Of a stretch of DNA of 64,000 bases, positions 52,089-60,522 are shown piece by piece (the first letter of the stretch is position 1; each line of letters starts with the position of its first letter). The position numbers and the translations under genes were made by a program. Under the pieces are notes generated by a model. That model saw only the letters and a list, made by a program, of their open reading frames with translations, was not told where the DNA came from and did no database searches. The stretch lies in NCBI GenBank assembly GCA_965221105.1, contig OZ244871.1:186001-250000 (forward strand), in the 5' to 3' direction. The stretch comes from GM7GCV1 sp965221105. Its GTDB lineage: Bacteria; Pseudomonadota; Gammaproteobacteria; Pseudomonadales; GM7GCV1.

Positions 52089-54437
52089 TTACCCCTTGCC
52101 AATTTGGTCGAAGGGCAGACCTTTGTCGGGACGGTAATCTTGAGGCAGGCCCAGTACACGCTCAGCGATCGTATTACGCAAAGTTTCGTCTGTACCGCCA
52201 GCTATTCGAGCGGAAAGAATCGAAAGCCAGGTGTTTTGTGGTGTGACCGTTATGCCTCTAGGGTCAGGCGGCACTTCGAGTCCTGATGCTCCCATCCAGT
52301 CCATAGCCATGGAAGATAGTCTCTGTTGCTTGCTTATCGTGGTCAGTTTGTGAATAGCCCCCTCAGGCCCGGGCTCTTCGCCTGCCACCAATGCTGCGAA
52401 TGCTCTGTCTTTAATCGAGGTGAGGCCTTGCTCCTCAATATAGGCTTCTGCAATAGCATGCTGAACAGCTCCGTCCTCGATTGCAGGTTGGCCATCCACA
52501 CTGGCCGAGACAGCCATATCGATGTAATCCGTAATTTTTGGACCGTAACCACTGACATCCGACGCAGAAAAACGTTCGAGCATTAAGGTTTCCAAGGCAA
52601 CTCTGAAACCTTCGCCCACTTCGCCAAGACGTTGGTTATCTGGTACGACGACGTCATTGAAAAAGACTTCGTTGATTTCTGATTCGCCATGAAGCTTACG
52701 AATAGGTCGAACTTCGATGCCCTGAGAACGCATATCAATAAAGAAAAATGTCAAGCCAGCGTGCTTGGGTACCTTGGGGTCTGTGCGAACGATGATGATG
52801 CCGTAATCAGCGTGCTGCGCATGTGAAGTCCATACCTTTTGGCCGTTAAAAATCCAGTTGTCACCATCTTTTCTGGCGCTCATGCGCAATCCGGCAAGGT
52901 CCGAGCCCGCAGCGGGTTCCGAAAATAGTTGACACCAGATGGTCTCACCTCGAATAGCGGGAGGCACATACTTTAATTTTTGCTCTTCGGTGGCGCGTTT
53001 CAGCATAATGGGTACAGGCATATTCTGGGATATGATGAACAGGCTGCTTGGTGTGTCGTACCTGAGTTCTTCTTCGCCAAATATCACCTTCTCAACATGG
53101 GTCCCACCGCCGCCGCCGAATTCTTGAGGTTGTGGAATGCATGCGTAGCCATTGTCTGCCAGTAAAGCCATCCATTCTCGAGCTTTGATCAGGTATTCTT
53201 TCTCACTCAGTCCCGCAAGCTTTTTAGAAGTGAAATTCGGCGCGTGTTTTGCCAAGAACTCTCGTGCTTTCTGACGGTATGTTTCTGCAGGTGTTTGTGG
53301 GTCGACAATAGGTTCAAAGCCCGAATCTTTCTCCGCTGATTGATCCCGAAGCGCTGCGATTAACCGAGAACGCCAATAGGGTGCACCGCCAAGCTCTATA
53401 CTGAGGCTGCGGCCACGCCGGTAATAAAGATGGCAATCTGCTTCCCAGGTGACTCCGATTCCGCCATGAATTTGAATGTTCTCTTTGCCGGCATAATCTG
53501 ATGCCTTAATCGCGCCCAATCGTGCGGCAGCAGCCCGCTTACTGAGAACGATGGGGTCTTCTTTCGAGATGCTGTCCAAAGCGCGGTAGGCACACCCTCG
53601 AGCGAGCTGGTTGTAGGCATACATGTTGACGAGGTTGTGCTTGACCGCCTGAAATTTTGCAATTGGCTGACCAAATGCCTGGCGTTCTAATGCATATTCC
53701 CTCGCCATTTCGAGGCAAACATCAGCGCTACCGATTTGCTCAAACGCGCTGGCAATGGCTGCTATGTCTAGCACCAACTGCAATGCTGCTTTTCCTGTGC
53801 CTTCAATGATTTGCGCATTGGCTTCATTAAAATTGATATCTGCGATGTTTCGGTTGTTGTCTAGATATTCTTTGGTAGTTCGTTCAATGCCATTGCCGTC
53901 CAAATCAACCAGCACAAGCACACCTTCAGAAGCGCCGTCTGTAGCTGCGTAGACCACAGCAGTGTTTGCAACGGCTCCGCCAACAACACCACTTTTTTTG
54001 CCTACAAGTTTTCCGTTTCTGAAATGCGTCTCTGGGTTAATCGGAATCCCGGATTCCTGACCTTCGGCAAACGCCAATGCACCTATTAATTCACCTGTGG
54101 CGAAGCGAGGCAAGTACCTGTTACGTTGCGCTTCATTTCCCCAACGAATAAGTGCTTCGGTGACAGAGGTTATTGAAGATATGAGGGGAATAGCGGCTGC
54201 CACGCGTCCGAGTTCCTCGGCAATGAGGCACACTTCAGTGAGGCTCATCCCAAGGCCGTCAAACTGTTCAGGAATAGTGATGGCTGGCCAGCCCATTTCA
54301 ACAACTGAATGCCACAGATCCCTATCCAAATGTTCATCGGCATCCAGAAACCCCTTTAGTTTTTCCGCCGAGAAGCTGTCTTTCAACAGGCGCTGCGCTT
54401 GGTCGCGGATCATCAACTGCTCTTGATTAAGTTCCAT
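52089..54437 (-). CDS. Fused acyl-CoA dehydrogenase with two ACAD domains
   Basis: A 782-residue FAD enzyme made of two tandem acyl-CoA dehydrogenase domains. The first (1-380) begins MELNQEQLMIRDQAQRLLKD and has ELGRVAAAIPLISSIT and IHGGIGVTWEADCHLYYRRG. The second (about 395-782) has GGGGGTHVEKVIFGEEELRY, WCQLFSEPAAGSDLAGLRMS (FAD/substrate-binding motif), WIFNGQKVWTSHAQHADYGI and the C-terminal DWMGASGLEVPPDPRGIT. Two-domain ACADs occur in degradation of sterol side chains and of branched or aromatic acids, where heteromeric enzymes are usual; here the halves are fused. The first domain has unusual residues, so possibly only one active site works. An IS66 target duplication begins 91 bases upstream. 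Confidence 0.93.
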   Translation of the reverse strand: MELNQEQLMIRDQAQRLLKDSFSAEKLKGFLDADEHLDRDLWHSVVEMGWPAITIPEQFDGLGMSLTEVCLIAEELGRVAAAIPLISSITSVTEALIRWGNEAQRNRYLPRFATGELIGALAFAEGQESGIPINPETHFRNGKLVGKKSGVVGGAVANTAVVYAATDGASEGVLVLVDLDGNGIERTTKEYLDNNRNIADINFNEANAQIIEGTGKAALQLVLDIAAIASAFEQIGSADVCLEMAREYALERQAFGQPIAKFQAVKHNLVNMYAYNQLARGCAYRALDSISKEDPIVLSKRAAAARLGAIKASDYAGKENIQIHGGIGVTWEADCHLYYRRGRSLSIELGGAPYWRSRLIAALRDQSAEKDSGFEPIVDPQTPAETYRQKAREFLAKHAPNFTSKKLAGLSEKEYLIKAREWMALLADNGYACIPQPQEFGGGGGTHVEKVIFGEEELRYDTPSSLFIISQNMPVPIMLKRATEEQKLKYVPPAIRGETIWCQLFSEPAAGSDLAGLRMSARKDGDNWIFNGQKVWTSHAQHADYGIIIVRTDPKVPKHAGLTFFFIDMRSQGIEVRPIRKLHGESEINEVFFNDVVVPDNQRLGEVGEGFRVALETLMLERFSASDVSGYGPKITDYIDMAVSASVDGQPAIEDGAVQHAIAEAYIEEQGLTSIKDRAFAALVAGEEPGPEGAIHKLTTISKQQRLSSMAMDWMGASGLEVPPDPRGITVTPQNTWLSILSARIAGGTDETLRNTIAERVLGLPQDYRPDKGLPFDQIGKG

Positions 54438-54527
54438 AGAGTTCTACCACTCAGTTACATTTTAAAAATTTAGACTGAAGCTCCAAATAGCCACCTGATG
54501 AAGTGGCAATTGAAGTTACTAAAGAAA

Positions 54528-54535
54528 AATTAATT
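54528..54535. repeat. 8-bp target-site duplication, left copy
   Basis: AATTAATT directly before the IS66 left end GTAACTACTC at 54536. The identical AATTAATT follows the right end at 60393-60400. Confidence 0.85.
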
Positions 54536-54783
54536 GTAACTACTCACCCCCCTTGACACCACAGGAAAGGGGTTCTCTGGTGTGTGCGTTTCATTATTGC
54601 ACAGGGTAATGGGCAACGACGCATATTTTGGTTCCAAGGCGACAGCGGGGGTGTGTCAGGCACTGATCGCACTGATGCCGCTGGCGGAGCGCCTGGCGGT
54701 GCTGGCGGCGGTCAACACCGCGTCGCTGCGCTCGGAGTTCGACGCACTCAAGGCGCGCTTCGAGGCGCTGTGTGCGGACGGCG

Positions 54784-56160
54784 AGTTATAACCAAATCTG
54801 GTGTATGAGGCATTGAAAAAAGGCGGCGTATCTGGTTGATGTGTTTTTGGCAAACACTACTCAACACAGGAGATACGCCACCATGAGCCAGAGTACTCTT
54901 GTTGAGTATGCAGGTCGAGCAGAGAGTCCCGATCCAGTGACCGAGCTGTTGAGAACCAGCGCCCACCAGCTGCTGTATCAGGCTGTGGGTGCCGAAGCCG
55001 AGGCGTGTGTTGCCGGTTATGAGGATCAGCGCCTGGCGGACGGACGCTTCAGGGTCGTGCGCACTGGGTATCAACCGGAGCGGGCGATACAGACCAGCCG
55101 TGGACCGGTGAGGGTTCGGATTCCCAAGGTGCGGTCGAGGGATGGTGCGCCGGTCACTGTCCGCTCGGCGCTGGTGCCGTCCTCTGTGCGCACACCCACA
55201 ACGCTGGAGGCGGCCGTGCGCTGGGTGTATCTGAAGGGTGTGTCCACTGGCGAGATGGGCGCTGCGCTGGAAGTCCTGGTTGGCCCGGAGGCCAAGGGTG
55301 TGTCAGCCAGCACGGTATCGCGGTTCAAGCGCAGCTGGGCGCAGGAATACCGGGCGTGGCGCGAGGCGCCGCTGTACAAGGATCGCTGGGTGTATGTCTG
55401 GGCTGACGGCGTGGCGGCCTCAGGGCTGAGCACGCCACGCTCTGTGCCCTGGTGGTGATTGGCGTCAATGAGCGCAGTGAGAAACACTTCCTGGCGATTG
55501 AGGACGGGGTTCGGGAATCGACCCAGAGCTGGCGGGAGGTACTCTTGAGGCTGAAGTCGCGAGGCATGAATGTCCCCCAACTGGCCATCGGCGATGGTGC
55601 CATGGGCTTCTGGGCCGCGCTGGAGGAGGTCTCTCCAGAGAGCCGGCAACAGCGATGCTGGATGCACAAGACCATGAATGTGCTCAATGGCCTGCCCACA
55701 TCGGTCCAGCCGAAGGCCAGGCAGGCAGTACATGAGATCTGGCAGGCCAGTACGCGGGAGGATGCGGAGCGGGCGTTCGACCTGTTCCTGGAGACCTGTG
55801 AGCCCAAGTACCCCAAGGCCGCCCTGTGTCTGGAGAAGGATAGGGATGAGCTCATGGCCTTCTACGATTTCCCGGCGCAGCACTGGCAGAGTATACGGAC
55901 GAGCACTCCGATCGAATCGACCTGTGGCACGATCCGCCACCGCACCAAGCGATCAAAGGGCTGCCTGACCCGGGATGGCATGGTGCATATGATGTTCAAG
56001 CTGGGCATGTGCGCTGAGGGCAGATGGCGCCGAGTGCGAGGCTTCGACTCCCTGGCGAAGGTCAGTACGGGAGTGAAGTTCACAGACGGAATTGAGGTGA
56101 CAGCAGACAACCAGGTCGCCGCCTGATTCAGTGTCTCACACACCACTTTTGACAATAACT
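54784..56160 (+). mobile_element. IS256-family insertion sequence
   Basis: Imperfect inverted repeats of about 50 bases lie at 54784-54841 and 56104-56160 (sharing GTGTRTGAGRCAYTGAA and GGCGGCG). They enclose one transposase frame. The right end cuts the abiEii gene. Its left end adjoins the IS66 TnpC fragment. Confidence 0.75.
54883..56126 (+). pseudogene. IS256-family (mutator) transposase with one frameshift
   Basis: The ATG at 54883 follows AGGAG. The first frame carries RGPVRVRIPKVRSRDGAP, GVSTGEMGAALEVLVGPEA and the first catalytic aspartate in YVWADGV; it shifts near 55415-55440. The second frame continues VIGVNERSEKHFLAIEDGVR, LAIGDGAMGFWAAL (second D) and TPIESTCGTIRHRTKRSKG (E). 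Apart from the shift the protein is of normal length (about 415 residues), so it was active recently. Confidence 0.88.
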
Positions 56161-56368
56161 CCTGCGATTCCAGCAAACTGTTCTTTTAGGAAGTCTTCAT
56201 CCAGGTGAACGGCATCTCGAAGAGTGAAATCCGAGTCTTCAGAAAAGCGGTAGGTTTCAAAGTAGCATTTTTTTAGGAAGGTACCGCCTTTAAAGACCCA
56301 TGATCCAGAAAATACATCATGTGCATTAACTGCTGCCAAAAGCCAGCCGAGGACGTAGTCTTTTTCAA

Positions 56369-57663
56369 GGGAATTATATACCTATTGACACAGGCTACTG
56401 TTCTATGCGGCACGACGGGTACTCCCGCCGATCAATTCACCATCAGGCCGCATATCGGGGACATTCCCACCCGACGAGCCACGCTCCCTGATGTTGAGTG
56501 CGGCATTCAGGTCTCTATCGAGACTCAAGCCGCACTGTTCACACTCAAAGACTCTGTCCTTCAGGGTCAGTGATTCATGGACTGAACCACAGCCTGAACA
56601 GGTCTTCGATGTGTTCCTGGGATTCACCTTCACAACCGACCCACCGGCACTCTCAGCCGTGTAGGTCAGTTGTTGGATAAAGGTTCCCCATTGTTGCTCA
56701 AGGAGTGATCGGTTCAACCCCCGCTTGTGATTGCCACCATGGGCAGTCATGTTCTTGATCTTCAGGTCTTCAACAGCGAAGTGTCTGTGTCGCCTCACCA
56801 GGTCAGTAGTCGTTCTGTGCAGGGCAGTGCGCTGTCTCTCTGCGACCCTGTACGCCTCTCTGGCCAGCGATTGGCGTTTCTTATATCGGTTGTGACTGCC
56901 CCTCTTGGCTTTACTCAGTTTTCGCTGAAGCCGCTTCTGTCGGGTCCTATCAATGACCACCTTCGGCACTGACTCACCGGTCGAGAGGGTGGCCCGTGCC
57001 TTCACGCCAACATCAATACCGACGACGGGAGACTGATCAGCCACGACCTCCCGCTCCTGCTCACAGACACACTGAACCATGACGCGAACAGGTGTTGTCA
57101 CAACGCGAACCAGCGTGATCTCGCCCTCTGGCAGAGCCTTCACAATGAACCTGCCACAGCCCTTGATCTGTACGGCATGCCTCGTGCCAGACGCGAAGAG
57201 ACGAAAACTGGATGTTTCAAATGACCGGATGCCCCGGTGCCTGCCCTTGAATCTCGGAAAGCCACCCTGCTTGAAGAATCGCTTGAATGATCTATCCAGT
57301 CTGTACAGGACAGATCGGAACGGCAGCACCCCATACCCCTCAATTTCAGGATCATCATGGCGAAGAGCCGTGAATGACGTACATTGATCGTAGTAGCTGA
57401 TAGACACGCCCGCCTTCCGATACGCATTGATGCGCTCATCAAGGGCAGCGTTGTACAGTTGGCGAGAGAGATACAGGAATCTGTTCAGCCGCTGATGTGT
57501 TGCGGCTGACATCTTCGCCTGTTGACTGTAGGTGCGTATCATCCGCATCGGTGTGGTCGCTCCATCAAGCGTTTGGGGTGGTTGCTGCACACAACCTTCA
57601 CGCACACTGATTCCAGTGCCTGTCCCTGTCAAGACCCTGTGTGTCAATAAGTATATAATTTCC
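56369..57663 (-). mobile_element. TnpB-carrying element with 23-bp terminal inverted repeats and 8-bp target duplication
   Basis: The ends read GGGAATTATATACCTATTG (56369 inward) and GGAAATTATATACTTATTG (57663 inward on the minus strand), 23-base repeats with two mismatches. TTTTTCAA occurs on both sides (56361-56368 and 57664-57671). Removing the 1295-base element and one copy restores a continuous abiEii reading (VVEKDYVLGW). No tnpA is present. Confidence 0.75.
56403..57548 (-). CDS. tnpB: TnpB RNA-guided nuclease (IS1341-type, no TnpA)
   Basis: The open frame extends to 57710, but residues before 57548 are encoded by the inverted repeat and leader. The ATG at 57548 (MRMIRTYSQQAKMSAATHQR) is a natural TnpB start (381 aa). 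It has the helical N-terminal part (FLYLSRQLYNAALDERINAY), the RuvC-I motif VVGIDVGVKARATLS, RuvC-II FAVEDLKIKNM, the zinc finger KTCSGCGSVHESL ... FECEQCG and RuvC-III LDRDLNAALNI. The D, E and D catalytic residues and four cysteines are all present, so the nuclease may be active. A guide (omega) RNA is expected from the 3' end of the gene to the element end. Confidence 0.9.
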   Translation of the reverse strand: MRMIRTYSQQAKMSAATHQRLNRFLYLSRQLYNAALDERINAYRKAGVSISYYDQCTSFTALRHDDPEIEGYGVLPFRSVLYRLDRSFKRFFKQGGFPRFKGRHRGIRSFETSSFRLFASGTRHAVQIKGCGRFIVKALPEGEITLVRVVTTPVRVMVQCVCEQEREVVADQSPVVGIDVGVKARATLSTGESVPKVVIDRTRQKRLQRKLSKAKRGSHNRYKKRQSLAREAYRVAERQRTALHRTTTDLVRRHRHFAVEDLKIKNMTAHGGNHKRGLNRSLLEQQWGTFIQQLTYTAESAGGSVVKVNPRNTSKTCSGCGSVHESLTLKDRVFECEQCGLSLDRDLNAALNIRERGSSGGNVPDMRPDGELIGGSTRRAA

Positions 57664-57735
57664 TTTTTCAACAACTGGCGGCCTAAGACCTGTTTCGTCA
57701 GCAACGGCAATAATTTCTTCCCGAGTAATCACAAG

Positions 57736-58524
57736 CTATAGCCTTTTGGTCGCCCATAGTCGCCATTTGGTAATGAGGTTATTGTCTTTAGTGTTTTTAT
57801 CGAGAAAGGTATAGCCTGTTGTGAGATTAGCCGCGCATTCATCAACAAAAGAAGCGTCAAATTCGAGTTTTTCAGCAAGAAATCCCAGTTTTTTAAAGAG
57901 CGCACCATTGCTCAAATGTTTGGCATGGCTCAGGAGTTTTTCAAGACCTTTCTCGTCGCCATATAGTTTTTTGAATTCTAATAGGCAATCTACGGTGTGC
58001 TGCAATCCCGCCCCTAAGTACGGATCGTCAATAATATCCAGGATCGTTTTCTGCGGATCGGAGATCTGTAGTTTCTTATTGCCCCGCCAAATCGTTTTGG
58101 TGCCGAATAGGTTTTTCTCCGGGCAGTATTTGATATAAAAATTAATGCCTTGGTGCTTGGTTTCGCCGTAGGGTGCGCGTTTACTGGTAAGCACGCACAC
58201 TGATCTAAAGAGTTGCTCCGTCAGTTCCCAATGTTCGAGCGCACTCCATCCCCCGATGTATCCGGGTTCATATAGCTCAGGTACGAGAATCCAAGGATCA
58301 TCGAGAACTTGGGTCTGCCCCAGGGCGTTGGGTTGAATGGGTACGTAAAGCCCTCGTGCAACACGCCTGATCGCACCTTGCTTGTGCCAGCCAGCTAGCA
58401 GTTTTGCTGCGTGCGTGCGGTCGAGATCAAGGACTTCCATCGCATCATCTATGCGGATAGTGCCGACTGTAGCGCGCATCAGAGCGGCTAAACGCCGCTG
58501 CTTTGATGAGACTTGATCAGACAT
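57736..58524 (-). CDS. abiEi: AbiEi antitoxin / transcriptional repressor
   Basis: I take the ATG at 58524 (262 aa); 58542 is an alternative. N-terminal winged helix: SSKQRRLAALMRATVGTIRI DDAMEVLDLDRTHAAKLLAG, WHKQGAIRRVARGLYVPIQP. A C-terminal domain of about 180 residues follows (YIGGWSALEHWELTEQ, KLQISDPQKTILDIIDDPYL). This is the AbiEi family, the antitoxin of the type IV AbiE system, which acts by repressing the operon. The frame is intact although the toxin gene after it is broken twice. Its probable operators are the inverted repeats at 58541 and 58621. Confidence 0.88.
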   Translation of the reverse strand: MSDQVSSKQRRLAALMRATVGTIRIDDAMEVLDLDRTHAAKLLAGWHKQGAIRRVARGLYVPIQPNALGQTQVLDDPWILVPELYEPGYIGGWSALEHWELTEQLFRSVCVLTSKRAPYGETKHQGINFYIKYCPEKNLFGTKTIWRGNKKLQISDPQKTILDIIDDPYLGAGLQHTVDCLLEFKKLYGDEKGLEKLLSHAKHLSNGALFKKLGFLAEKLEFDASFVDECAANLTTGYTFLDKNTKDNNLITKWRLWATKRL

Positions 58525-58540
58525 AAAACTATAAAAAAAC

Positions 58541-58632
58541 ACACATTATTCGTTATTATAAAGAATACCACGTTACTTGATATAGCGCTATATGAAAAAT
58601 CAATAAATTCTATATAATAGCGAATAATGTGT
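58541..58632 (-). promoter_or_regulatory. abiE promoter with 12-bp inverted repeats
   Basis: ACACATTATTCG (58541-58552) and CGAATAATGTGT (58621-58632) are exact inverted copies on either side of an AT-rich region (including TATATAGCGCTATATG-like sequence). AbiEi proteins repress by binding inverted repeats in their promoter, so these are good operator candidates. Confidence 0.7.
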
Positions 58633-58756
58633 ATTATCGTATAGTCATGCCGGTCCCAACGGCACTCCCATTGGGATGAAACCAATTATGGGCATCTCTA
58701 TTAATTGCCCGAAAATGTTCAGATACGCTGTATCCTGATTACTATGTGACAGGCTC

Positions 58757-59775
58757 ATGACTCTCAGTATTTTCGGTTCACTTGATGACCTTCAAGATAG
58801 GCGTTTGGATGCATTGGGTGTTCCTTTGGTTGAGTTATCCAATACGACTGACTGGGAGTCATTTCGTCCTATTGTGTCCCAATTAGAAAAACGATCTGGC
58901 ACAAGTAGAGCAGGTGCCCCCCGTAAGGATGTCGTGATGATGTTCACAGGGCTGATCATACACGACCTCTATGGGTTGAGTGATGACCAATGGGAGTTTC
59001 AATGAGAAGACCGACGGAGCGTTCAGCGTTGTGTAGGGTTGAAGCCTGAGCATAGGGTGCCTGACGCACAGACTTTTTGGGCATGTAAGGAACACCTGAC
59101 TCGGCTGGAGTTCATTCGGCCCCTGTGTGATGTGTTTTCAAGTCAGCTCAATGACTTGGGTTATCGGGCGCGCACAGGTCCATTAGGTGATGCGAGTTGT
59201 GTACCTGGTCCTATCCAGCGTAATAGTCGTGAAGAGCATGCGATCCCGATAGAGTGGTCACAGGATCACAAGCGCCGCCAGAAAGACACCGATGCGCACT
59301 GGACGAAGAAGAATGGCACGAGTCACTATGGCTACACGAATCATGTCACTGTGGATACTCAGAACACACTGATTCGCGGCTATGATGTCAGCGACGCTCG
59401 TGTGCATGATTCGCGGGTCTGTGAAGGCCTGCTGGATGAGAGTACTAGCACCAAGGATGTTTGGGCAGAGAGCGCGTATCGCTCTGAGGATCACGAGGCC
59501 TCATTGAAGTCAAAAGGGTATCGAAGCAAGATACACCGCACAGGGAGCCGGAATAAGCCGTTGACACAACGAGAGCGGCAAGGCAAGGCAACACAACCCG
59601 CTCCAAAACCCGATGTCGGGTTGAACATATATTTGGTGCTCAGTCGTCATTGAGGAGTACATCGATTCGCTGCATCGGCATCGCCCGTGCTAAAACCGAA
59701 ATCGGTTTGATGAATGTGGTGTATACCATGAGACGATTGTGCTTTGTACAGAGGGAAGTTGCGTCTGAACCATGA
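58757..59775 (+). pseudogene. IS5-family transposase with an internal stop and a frameshift
   Basis: A single frame reads RLDALGVPLVELSNTTDWES, APRKDVVMMFTGLIIHDLYG LSDDQWEFQ, then a TGA (59003-59005), and goes on in the same frame as RVPDAQTFWACKEHLTRLEF, DAHWTKKNGTSHYGYTNHVT, SDARVHDSRVCEGLLDES. Near 59590 the frame shifts, and the C-terminus (RVEHIFGAQSSLR, IARAKTEIGLMNVVYTMRRL) continues in another frame to 59775. The IS5/IS4-type DDE residues (DAH, DVWAES, VEH) are still readable. Confidence 0.85.
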
Positions 59776-60392
59776 GAATTGACCGATTCATTGGCAATAA
59801 TCGGGATAAAAAGCCAATGTGTTGACCACAACTCATTGGTAGAGCGATTGTACGCATAAAGGATATGCCAAAATGAGCTGATTTTTTTCAGCAACCCATA
59901 AATACCTCAATTAATAGAGGTTCCCATAAGTACATATCTGTCACTGCGCTAGTGTCCGATCCCGACCCTGTCGTACAGCGTCCGGGGACGATGAACTGGG
60001 TCTGCATGGAGTGCCGATCAGGGTCGAGGGAATAGTTCAAACGTCCTGATCTCAGTCGCTGAGTCGGGCAACGCGGGCGCATCGCCAGGTCCGACGCCGA
60101 AAACCTCCCCGAGGCGCTGACCCAGTGCGACACCGAGGTGCTGCGCACCGCCGCGACCCCGACACCCCGTTCACCAACACCCGCGCCGAGCGCGATATCC
60201 GCATGGTCACAGTCAGGCAGACAGTCTCCGGGCGCGTCCGAACCCCCCGCCACGCCGAGGCCCACTGCCGAATCTCCAGCTCCCTCCAGTCCATGGCCCA
60301 CCAAGGCTCCAACCCGCTCGCCGCCATCCAGATCGCCCTCAACGGCACCGCCGCCGAAATGATCAAGCAGGAGAAGGGAGACGAGTAGTTAC

Positions 60393-60400
60393 AATTAATT
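60393..60400. repeat. 8-bp target-site duplication, right copy
   Basis: AATTAATT immediately after the IS66 right end at 60392, identical to 54528-54535. Confidence 0.85.
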
Positions 60401-60522
60401 TTTCATAGAAGTTAGCCAAAGTTCCGTCCTTAATCCATCAGCCCATGGTTGGCACCAAAATTAATAGCTATACTCCTACCACTATCATACGACGAAATAA
60501 TTAACAAACAGTCAATAAACGG

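Larger units (their letters stand above)
56155..57732 (-). pseudogene. abiEii: AbiEii nucleotidyltransferase toxin, split by a TnpB element and truncated by IS256
   Basis: The gene starts with GTG at 57732, a few bases after the abiEi stop: ITREEIIAVADETGLRPPVV EK. It is then interrupted at 57663 by the TnpB element and resumes at 56368 with EKDYVLGWLLAAVNAHDVFS, VFKGGTFLKKCYFETYRFSE and DSDFTL. The GG..K and SEDSDFTL pattern is the nucleotidyltransferase active-site region of AbiEii. IS256 cuts it near 56160, so only the first about 95 residues remain. In the intact system the toxin acts on tRNA or nucleotides, and AbiEi represses the operon. Confidence 0.8.
54536..60392 (+). mobile_element. 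5.86-kb IS66-bounded unit with cargo and nested insertions
   Basis: The left end (GTAACTACTCACCCCCC plus TnpC N-terminus SLRSEFDALKARFEALCADG, 54536-54783) and right end (TnpC C-terminus PDTPFTNTRAERDIRMVTVR and GAGTAGTTAC, 60062-60392) are in the correct order and orientation and are flanked by 8-base duplications, as expected for one IS66 insertion. Between them lie IS256 (54784-56160), a disrupted AbiE system with its promoter (56155-58632), a TnpB element (56369-57663), an IS5 remnant (58757-59775) and a further TCAAACGTCCTGATCTC end (60037-60053). The TnpC centre is lost. Confidence 0.85.
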
